A DNA stretch of 44,798 nucleotides. It comes from Candidatus Avoscillospira avicola. GTDB taxonomy: Bacteria; Bacillota; Clostridia; Oscillospirales; Oscillospiraceae. The notes under the pieces are model-generated. The model did no database searches. It saw only the letters and a list, made by a program, of their open reading frames with translations, and was not told the origin of the DNA. The stretch lies in the NCBI GenBank assembly GCA_018712245.1, contig DVHE01000080.1, positions 1-44,798 of the forward strand, given 5' to 3'. Shown one piece after another: positions 39,326 through 44,798 of the stretch. The translations under genes were made by a program, and so were the position numbers. Position 1 is the first letter of the stretch; each line of letters opens with the position of its first letter.

Positions 39326-41332
39326 GTGATTATTTATGTCAATGCCCAGGCGGGGCGGGAAGGGAACGGCACCCGAGAGATGCCCTTCAAGCACATCAAT
39401 GAGGCGGCCAAGGTGGCCAAGCCCGGCGACGAAGTCGTGGTAGCCCCCGGCATTTACCGGGAGTACGTGAACCCGGTCAACGCCGGCACCGAGGATGCCC
39501 GCATTGTCTACCGCAGCGAGGTGCCCCTGGGCGCCGTCATCACCGGCGCGGAGGACATCAAGACCTGGAAGCCCTACCAGGGCAACGTCTGGGTCTGCCG
39601 GGTGGACAACGGCGTCTTCGGCGACTACAATCCTTATACCACCATGGTCGGCGGCGACTGGTACTTTGCCCCCACGGTGCGCCACACCGGCGCAGTCTAC
39701 CTCAATGACCGGCAGCTCTATGAAACCGAGACGCTGGAAGAGTGCATCAAGGGCGAAGTGTACGCCCCTTCCTGGGAGCCGGAGTACTCCATCTACAAGT
39801 GGTACACCGAGCAGGACGGCAACGAGACCGTGATCTACGCCAACTTCCAGGGCAAGGACCCCAACGCGGAACATGTGGACATCAACGTCCGCCGCAACTG
39901 CTTCATGCCCTCCAAGACCGGCGTGGGCTACATCACCTTCAGCGGCTTTAAGGTTGAGAAGGCCGCCACTACCTGGGCGCCTCCCGCCGCCTACCAGGAC
40001 GGCATGGTCGGCCCCCACTGGTCCAAGGGCTGGATCATCGAGGACTGCGACATCAGCAACAGCAAGTGCTGCGGCATCTCCCTGGGCAAGTACTATGACC
40101 CCGAGAACGACCACTACTTCACTCGCAAGCACGTCAAGAGCCCCACGCAGATGGAGCGCGACGCCGTCTGCCGCGGCCAGTACCACGGCTGGCTCAAGGA
40201 GAAGGTGGGCAGCCACATCATCCGCCGCTGCCACATCCACCACTGCGAGCAGACCGGTATCGTCGGGCGCATGGGCTGCGTGTTCAGCACCGTGGAGGAC
40301 TGCCACATCCACCACATCAACAATATGCAGCAACTGGGCGGCGCTGAGATCGCCGGCATCAAGTTCCACGCCGCCATCGACGTGGTCATCCGCCGCAACC
40401 ACTTCCACCACTGCACCATGGGCGTCTGGTGCGACTGGCAGGCCCAGGGCACCCGGATCACCCAGAACCTGATGCACCACAACTATCGGCCCGACTGCGC
40501 CTCCAACCAGGCCGGCGGCATGATGAGCCAGGACATCTTCGTGGAAGTCGGCCACGGCCCCACGCTGATCGACAACAACATCCTGCTCTCCAAGGCGGCC
40601 CTGCGCATCGCCACCGAGGGCGTCGCCTGCGTCCACAACCTGATGCTGGGCTCCTTCACCTCCGTGGGCGCCGGCACCGATCAGACGGTCAAGGGCATCA
40701 ACCAGCCCCGCTACACCCCCTACCACATCCGCCATCGCACCGAGGTGGCCGGCTTTATGACCATCCTCCACGGCGACGACCGGTTCTATAACAACATCTT
40801 TGTGCAGAATTGGCCGGTGGATGTCGCGGACGACCTGGGCGACATGGGCTTCGGCATGAAGCCGGACAACCAGGAAGTGGGCACCCACGTCTTTGACGAA
40901 TATCCTACCTACGACGAGTGGGTCTCCTGGTTCGAGCTGGACAAGCCCGCCAATATGTTCAAGCTGACGGAGTACCACTTCGCGCACCTGCCCGTCTGGG
41001 CCCGCGGCAACGCCTACTTCAACGGCGCCAAGGCCTGGAAGCACGAGCAGGGCAATCTGGTGGACACGGAAAATCGGGTCTGGGTGAAGCTGGTGGAAGA
41101 GGACGGCAAGTACCGTCTGGAGACCAACCTCTATGACTTCCTCCAGGGCTTCCAGACCGGCGTCGTCAACAGCGACATCCTGGGCTATGCCTTTGAGCCG
41201 GAGCAGCGGTTCGAAGATCGGGACGGCACCGCCATCACCTTCGATTCGGACTATTTGGGCGAGCATCGCGGCGTGGCCACCATCCCCGGCCCCTTCGCCT
41301 CGGCGGAGGCGCTGGGCAAGCAGCTCTGGTAA
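39326..41332 (+). CDS. GH120-type beta-xylosidase (right-handed beta-helix)
   Basis: The 668-residue protein matches family GH120 xylosidases such as XylC of Thermoanaerobacterium saccharolyticum, by comparison from memory. Shared blocks include GDEVVVAPGIYREYV, DYNPY, NVRRNCF, SKGWIIEDCDIS, GSHIIRRC, GAEIAGIKFHAAIDVVI, AQGTRI, DIFVEVGHGP and TEVAGF...GDDRFYNNIF. The nucleophile and acid/base of XylC (an Asp in LDWEAQG and a Glu in FVEVSHG) correspond to D370 and E407 here, with about 14 more residues between them. No signal peptide is present, so it acts on imported xylo-oligosaccharides. The start is GTG with AGAAGG 7 nt upstream; the frame is open to 39266. A xylose-isomerase-like gene follows. 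Confidence 0.88.
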   Translation: MIIYVNAQAGREGNGTREMPFKHINEAAKVAKPGDEVVVAPGIYREYVNPVNAGTEDARIVYRSEVPLGAVITGAEDIKTWKPYQGNVWVCRVDNGVFGDYNPYTTMVGGDWYFAPTVRHTGAVYLNDRQLYETETLEECIKGEVYAPSWEPEYSIYKWYTEQDGNETVIYANFQGKDPNAEHVDINVRRNCFMPSKTGVGYITFSGFKVEKAATTWAPPAAYQDGMVGPHWSKGWIIEDCDISNSKCCGISLGKYYDPENDHYFTRKHVKSPTQMERDAVCRGQYHGWLKEKVGSHIIRRCHIHHCEQTGIVGRMGCVFSTVEDCHIHHINNMQQLGGAEIAGIKFHAAIDVVIRRNHFHHCTMGVWCDWQAQGTRITQNLMHHNYRPDCASNQAGGMMSQDIFVEVGHGPTLIDNNILLSKAALRIATEGVACVHNLMLGSFTSVGAGTDQTVKGINQPRYTPYHIRHRTEVAGFMTILHGDDRFYNNIFVQNWPVDVADDLGDMGFGMKPDNQEVGTHVFDEYPTYDEWVSWFELDKPANMFKLTEYHFAHLPVWARGNAYFNGAKAWKHEQGNLVDTENRVWVKLVEEDGKYRLETNLYDFLQGFQTGVVNSDILGYAFEPEQRFEDRDGTAITFDSDYLGEHRGVATIPGPFASAEALGKQLW

Positions 41333-41405
41333 ATGATTTGACCTGTTCCCGGGCAAAGCAGCCGTTGGCTGAGAAATAACTTCCAAACGAGAAGGAGGAA
41401 CCCCT

Positions 41406-42434
41406 ATGTCGAGATTCAAATTTACTGCCGGTCCCTGGAACGTCAACGAGGGCGTGGAGGCCTTTGGCCCCGGTGTGCGCCCCACGGTACCCCTGGAGGA
41501 GAAGTTCAAGAAGTTCGCCGAGATCGGCCTGAGCGGCGTGCAGTTCCACGACGACGACGCCGTGCCGGATATGAACAACATGACCGAGAAGCAGATCATC
41601 GACTACGCCAAGGACGTCAAGGCCACGCTGGACAAGTACGGCCTGGTGGCGGAATTCGTGGCGCCTCGTCTCTGGATGGACCCCCACACCACCGACGGCG
41701 GCTTCACCTCCAACTCCAAGGAGGACTATGAGTTCGCCATGTGGCGCGCCAAGCGGTCCATCGACATCGCCAACGCCATGGGCGCGAAGAACATCGTCCT
41801 GTGGCTGGCCCGCGAGGGCACGCTGTGCGCCGAGTCCAAGGACCCGGTGGAGAAGATCGGCGCGCTGATCGACTCCATCGACCAGATGCTGGCCTACGAC
41901 GAGAAGATCAAGATTCTGATTGAGTCCAAGCCCAACGAGCCCATCGACCGGAGCTACTGCGGCACCATCGGTCACGTGATGGCCGTGTCCGCCGCTACGA
42001 AGGACCCGGCCCGCGTTGGCGCGGTGCTGGAGTCGGCTCACGCCATCCTGGCTGGTCTGGACCCGGCCAATGAGATGGCCTTCGCCCTGAAGTTCGGCAA
42101 GCTGGGCTCCGTGCATCTGAACGACCAGAACGGCTGCCGGTATGACCAGGACAAGAGCTTCGGCGTGGAGAGCCTGCGGGGCGCCTTCAACCAGATCAAG
42201 GTGCTGTGCGACCACAACTACGGCGCGGGCGGCGAGATGGTCGGCCTGGACGTGAAGGCCATGCGGACGCAGAAGCCCGAGGACCAGTACCGCCACATCC
42301 AGAACTCCATGAAGATCGCCATGATGCTGGAGGAGAAGGTGGCCCGGTTCGACAAGGCCTTCCAGGCCCAGTGCATCGCCGAGCGCAACTATGAAAAGCT
42401 CGAGATGTACGTCATGGAGCTGCTGATGACCTGA
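41406..42434 (+). CDS. Divergent xylose-isomerase-like TIM-barrel protein
   Basis: The 342-residue protein aligns in block order with xylose isomerase. FHDDDAVPD (47-55) matches the catalytic-His FHDRD segment, LWLAREGT (132-139) matches LWGGREG and LIESKPNEP (171-179) matches IEPKPxEP. VLESAHAILAG (207-217) matches IEANHATLAG, SVHLNDQNG (235-243) matches the Asp metal segment, and LDVKAMRTQ (281-289) matches FDAKVRR. Candidate metal ligands are E173, E209, H212, D240 and D282. It is about 50-100 residues shorter than standard XylA and the EPKP proline is replaced by Ser. GGAGGA precedes the ATG. Placement after a GH120 gene suggests handling of released xylose, but the substrate may differ. 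Confidence 0.82.
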   Translation: MSRFKFTAGPWNVNEGVEAFGPGVRPTVPLEEKFKKFAEIGLSGVQFHDDDAVPDMNNMTEKQIIDYAKDVKATLDKYGLVAEFVAPRLWMDPHTTDGGFTSNSKEDYEFAMWRAKRSIDIANAMGAKNIVLWLAREGTLCAESKDPVEKIGALIDSIDQMLAYDEKIKILIESKPNEPIDRSYCGTIGHVMAVSAATKDPARVGAVLESAHAILAGLDPANEMAFALKFGKLGSVHLNDQNGCRYDQDKSFGVESLRGAFNQIKVLCDHNYGAGGEMVGLDVKAMRTQKPEDQYRHIQNSMKIAMMLEEKVARFDKAFQAQCIAERNYEKLEMYVMELLMT

Positions 42435-42466
42435 TCCCCGAAGAAACTACATCCTGCCCAAACACA

Positions 42467-42500
42467 CAAAAAGTGCAGAACCGTGAAAACGGTTCTGCGC
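42467..42500. terminator. Bidirectional terminator between the xylose genes and the PfpI gene
   Basis: GCAGAACCGT and ACGGTTCTGC pair around GAAA with AAAAA on the left and CTTTTG on the right, serving two converging transcripts. Confidence 0.85.
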
Positions 42501-42515
42501 TTTTGCCCGTTGCCC

Positions 42516-43148
42516 TTACCAATTGCCCAGCATTTCTGTCATTTCCTCCAGAGCCTCGGGGGGAAGGTGCGGCAAATAATCTTCGGGCGTGCATTGGTCC
42601 ATATAGCCGGCGAAAATGCGGTCCCGGCAGGGGAGTCCCAGCAGCCGCGCCATCTCCACGGCGAAGCCGTTGAAGTTGCCGCCGCCCGCCGTCACAATGG
42701 GCGGAGACACCACCGCCGGAGCGGCCACAAAGTGTTCCCGCTCCAGGAAGGGACAAATATCAAAGTACTCCTGATAGATGGAGGCGGTAAAGGGGCGGCC
42801 CCGCAGCAGTCCGGCCCGGGCCAGCAGCATCGGCCCGCCGCAGATGGCGCCGATGGGGAAGTCAGAATTGCCCTGAAAGCCTTGCAGGAAAGAGAGGAGC
42901 TTTTGATCCCGGCAAAGCTCGGTGAAATCACTGCATCCGGGCAGGATCAGGCATTGATAATCACTCGTCCGGAATTGATCGGTGGTGACTTGGGGTAGCA
43001 CCACAATGCCCTCTTCGCTTTTTACGGGGTCGAGACTGGTGGAGAGGACCTCTGTGGCGATCTCATAGTGCCACAGGAACAGACTGGAGAGGTTCATCAC
43101 CTCTTGCAGGCTGAAGGCAGGGTAGACCAGCAGCGCCAGCTTTTTCAT
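42516..43148 (-). CDS. DJ-1/PfpI-family protein
   Basis: The 210-residue protein has the flavodoxin-like DJ-1/PfpI fold with the nucleophile-elbow cysteine C103 in GAICGGPMLLARAG. The N-terminal KKLALLVYPAFSLQE strand and a Glu near the start (E16) may pair with the cysteine. Family members act as glyoxalases, chaperones or amidases; the function here is not determined. It is the last gene of a possible three-gene minus-strand group (cytidine deaminase, 56-aa membrane protein, this gene) and has GGAGA before its ATG. Confidence 0.85.
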   Translation of the reverse strand: MKKLALLVYPAFSLQEVMNLSSLFLWHYEIATEVLSTSLDPVKSEEGIVVLPQVTTDQFRTSDYQCLILPGCSDFTELCRDQKLLSFLQGFQGNSDFPIGAICGGPMLLARAGLLRGRPFTASIYQEYFDICPFLEREHFVAAPAVVSPPIVTAGGGNFNGFAVEMARLLGLPCRDRIFAGYMDQCTPEDYLPHLPPEALEEMTEMLGNW

Positions 43149-43174
43149 ATGGCGTTCTCCTTTCGACGGGGAGG

Positions 43175-43345
43175 TTAGTAGCGGATGACAAAGTAGATGA
43201 CATACACCCAGCTCAGAAGGCCATGGATGATGGCCCAGCCCACCGAGTGCCAGGTGGTGTAGCTGATGACCATGGCCAGGGCGCTGCCGAAGGTGATGCC
43301 GGATTTGACGGTCTTGTGGATCACAGTTTGCTTTTTCTCTTCCAA
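43175..43345 (-). CDS. 56-residue membrane protein, function unknown
   Basis: The product MEEKKQTVIHKTVKSGITFG is followed by two closely spaced hydrophobic segments (about 18-32 and 36-53) ending YVIYFVIRY. The start is TTG with AAAGGAG 9 nt upstream; the same frame runs open much further upstream through the end of the deaminase gene but that portion has shadow-like composition. I do not recognise the family. It lies 26 nt before the PfpI-family gene. Confidence 0.68.
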   Translation of the reverse strand: MEEKKQTVIHKTVKSGITFGSALAMVISYTTWHSVGWAIIHGLLSWVYVIYFVIRY

Positions 43346-43400
43346 GGGGATGTCTCCTTTCGGATTGGGGGGGGGATAGGGATGGAAGGTTCCGCTGGCT

Positions 43401-43856
43401 TCACGCCTGGCAGGGGCACGCCGGAGCTTCGTAGTGCTCCAGCTCCTCCGCGGGGTAGGCTGCGCTCCAGTGGTGGGGCTGCAATTCCCGAAGCGGCACA
43501 AAGAGGAGCGAGCCGTCCGTGGTGGTGACGCCGACCTGCACGTCCTCGCCCCAGTAGCGCAGCCGCTCCTGGCAGACGCCGCAGGGAGACAGCACGCAGA
43601 AGGGCGCGTTTTCATCCTCCCGGACGACGCACAGGCAGTGGGTCACTTTTTCCTGATATTTATGGGCCTCGCACATGGCGCCGGCCTCAATGCACAGCAG
43701 CACCGAGGCGTTGGCGCTCTCCAGCGCCACGCTGGTAAAATAGCTGCCCTGCTCGGTGTGGATGACGGCCACGCCGCCCCAGCCTTTGGGAAAGCGCTTT
43801 TTGAGAAATGTCGTGGCCATTTCATACATGGTCTTCTCGATTTCCAAATTTCGCAA
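43401..43856 (-). CDS. cdd: Cytidine deaminase family protein
   Basis: Cytidine deaminases convert cytidine to uridine with an active-site zinc. The 151-residue protein has the zinc and proton-shuttle residues as C55-I-E57 (where many members have HAE or CAE) and PCGVC with C92 and C95. The surrounding ALESANASVLLCIEAGAMCEA is typical. Substrate may be cytidine or a related nucleoside such as the blasticidin-type. I prefer the TTG giving MRNLEIEK because AGGAG lies 9 nt upstream; the ATG three codons earlier (43865) touches that site. Confidence 0.83.
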   Translation of the reverse strand: MRNLEIEKTMYEMATTFLKKRFPKGWGGVAVIHTEQGSYFTSVALESANASVLLCIEAGAMCEAHKYQEKVTHCLCVVREDENAPFCVLSPCGVCQERLRYWGEDVQVGVTTTDGSLLFVPLRELQPHHWSAAYPAEELEHYEAPACPCQA

Positions 43857-43888
43857 TGGGATCATCTCCTAATTCAGGCTAAAAGCAC

Positions 43889-43910
43889 AGGCCGCCCCTG
43901 GGGGCGGCCT
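43889..43910 (-). terminator. Hairpin after asnS
   Basis: AGGCCGCCCC and GGGGCGGCCT pair perfectly with a TG centre, 7 nt after the asnS stop on the minus strand; GTGCTTTT follows. Confidence 0.72.
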
Positions 43911-43916
43911 GTTGGC

Positions 43917-44798
43917 TTACAGTTCGCAGTTGTTGACAGTCCGGGGGAAGGGGAGGACGTCGCGGATGTTGCCCATGCCGGTGAGGTACATGACGCAGCG
44001 CTCGAAGCCCAGGCCGAATCCGGCGTGGCGGGCGGTGCCGTACTTCCGCAGATCCAGGTAGAAGTCGTAATCCTCCGGCTTCATGCCCAGCTCCTCAATG
44101 CGGTTCTTCAAAACCTCGTAGTCGTCCTCACGCTGGCTGCCGCCGATAATCTCGCCGATGCCGGGCACCAGGCAGTCCATGGCAGCCACGGTCTTGCCGT
44201 CCGGGTTCAGCTTCATATAGAAAGCCTTGATCTCCTTGGGGTAGTCGGTGACGAATACCGGCTTCTTGAATACCACTTCCGTCAGATACCGCTCGTGCTC
44301 GGTTTGCAGGTCGCTGCCCCAGTGCACCGGGAAAGCAAACTGGTCGTTGTGCTTTTCCAGAATCTCAATGGCTTCCGTGTAGGTCACGTGGCCGAAGTCG
44401 GAGCTCAGCACGTGGTTCAGCCGCTCCAGCAGGCCCTTATCCACAAACTGATTGAAGAAAGCCATCTCCTCGGGAGCGTGCTCCAGCACGTAGGCGATGA
44501 TATACTTGATCATGTCCTCAGCAAGACGCATATCGTCACCCAGGTCAGCGAAGGCAATCTCCGGCTCAATCATCCAGAACTCCGCAGCGTGGCGGGTGGT
44601 GTTGGAGTTTTCCGCCCGGAAGGTGGGGCCGAAGGTGTAGATGTTCTTGAAGGCCATGGCGAAGGTCTCGCCGTTGAGCTGGCCGGACACGGTGAGGTTG
44701 GTGGGCTTGCCGTAGAAGTCCTGGGTGAAGTCCACCTTTCCGTCCTCGGTCTTGGGCACATTGGCAAGATCCAGGGTGGTCACCTGGAACATCTCGCC
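43917..44798 (-). CDS. asnS: Asparaginyl-tRNA synthetase, 3' part only
   Basis: AsnRS charges tRNA-Asn. The visible 293 codons are the C-terminal part of the class IIb catalytic domain. Motif 2 appears as [41 protein letters not shown] and the motif 3 [27 protein letters not shown] lie near the end, with the C-terminal PRTVNNCEL. The gene continues beyond the right edge, so the anticodon-binding domain and the start are not seen. AsnRS is preferred over AspRS because of the FPRT and HAAEFWM pattern. Confidence 0.95.
   Translation of the reverse strand, partial: GEMFQVTTLDLANVPKTEDGKVDFTQDFYGKPTNLTVSGQLNGETFAMAFKNIYTFGPTFRAENSNTTRHAAEFWMIEPEIAFADLGDDMRLAEDMIKYIIAYVLEHAPEEMAFFNQFVDKGLLERLNHVLSSDFGHVTYTEAIEILEKHNDQFAFPVHWGSDLQTEHERYLTEVVFKKPVFVTDYPKEIKAFYMKLNPDGKTVAAMDCLVPGIGEIIGGSQREDDYEVLKNRIEELGMKPEDYDFYLDLRKYGTARHAGFGLGFERCVMYLTGMGNIRDVLPFPRTVNNCEL

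Noticed and set aside
39206-41599. 797-codon minus-strand open frame opposite the GH120 gene
   Set aside because: The composition is that of a shadow frame, and the plus-strand frame has clear family motifs with catalytic residues.
1-44798. CRISPR array, tRNA, rRNA or complete insertion sequence
   Set aside because: No regularly spaced direct repeats of 23-40 bp, no tRNA cloverleaf or rRNA signature, and no transposase frame was recognised. The recurring palindromes vary in spacing and orientation.
44790-44798. ATG near the right edge as the start of asnS
   Set aside because: Codons upstream of it continue in frame (Gly-Glu), and the protein lacks the N-terminal anticodon-binding domain, so the gene continues beyond the window.

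Overview
The window is about 44.8 kb of GC-rich (roughly 60%) DNA from a low-redundancy Firmicutes chromosome. It most resembles a gut Oscillospiraceae (Flavonifractor, Lawsonibacter or Intestinimonas type). Pointers are the rplR-to-rplQ ribosomal order with map-KOW-infA-rpmJ inside it, Prp next to a Phe-Phe-extended L27, a spoVAC-type sporulation gene, S-box and L-box riboswitches, strong GGAGG ribosome binding sites and intergenic spaces full of GC-rich palindromes. This placement is inferred from gene content, not from any database search.

Layout. 22-7761: end of the spc operon and the alpha operon (rplR, rpsE, rpmD, rplO, secY, adk, map, KOW protein, infA, rpmJ, rpsM, rpsK, rpsD, rpoA, rplQ), all on the plus strand. 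7777-8159: a multi-hairpin element followed by a 159-bp MITE-like element. 8177-15153: two small unknown envelope proteins, an aminotransferase, a reverse-strand rhomboid-like/zinc-ribbon membrane protein, SAM-riboswitch-controlled metK, a WecC-type sugar dehydrogenase and a Nudix hydrolase. 15693-21335 (minus): argG, argH, argF and a nucleoside kinase, with an ARG box on the argG promoter. 21621-23892: a TetR regulator with two membrane proteins. 23944-27445: spoVAC, a D-lactate dehydrogenase and a lipoprotein polysaccharide deacetylase. 27610-32527 (minus): a complete acetylase-branch lysine/DAP operon (dapA-dapB-dapH-patA-dapL) under a lysine riboswitch. 33096-35936: a HAD phosphatase, a DUF2284 protein and mnmE. 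36092-39091: L21 leader, rplU, prp, rpmA, then 690 bp of repeats, then obgE. 39326-42434: a GH120-type beta-xylosidase and a divergent xylose-isomerase-like protein. 42516-44798 (minus): DJ-1/PfpI protein, a 56-aa membrane protein, cytidine deaminase and the 3' part of asnS.

How the parts fit. The window joins translation and secretion housekeeping with three feedback-controlled biosynthetic blocks: arginine (probable ArgR box), SAM (S-box) and lysine/DAP (L-box). It also carries a small intracellular xylo-oligosaccharide module.

The most unusual content is in the intergenic DNA. Four dispersed repeat families and one MITE-like element occupy almost every large gap. The strongest candidate for something undescribed is a two-copy multi-hairpin element (7777-7999 plus; 25928-26188 minus). 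Both copies lie just 3' of a gene in the sense direction. Their stems differ in sequence but keep pairing, and the 5' end of each copy is repeated in its 3' terminal hairpin, so a switch between two pairings is possible.
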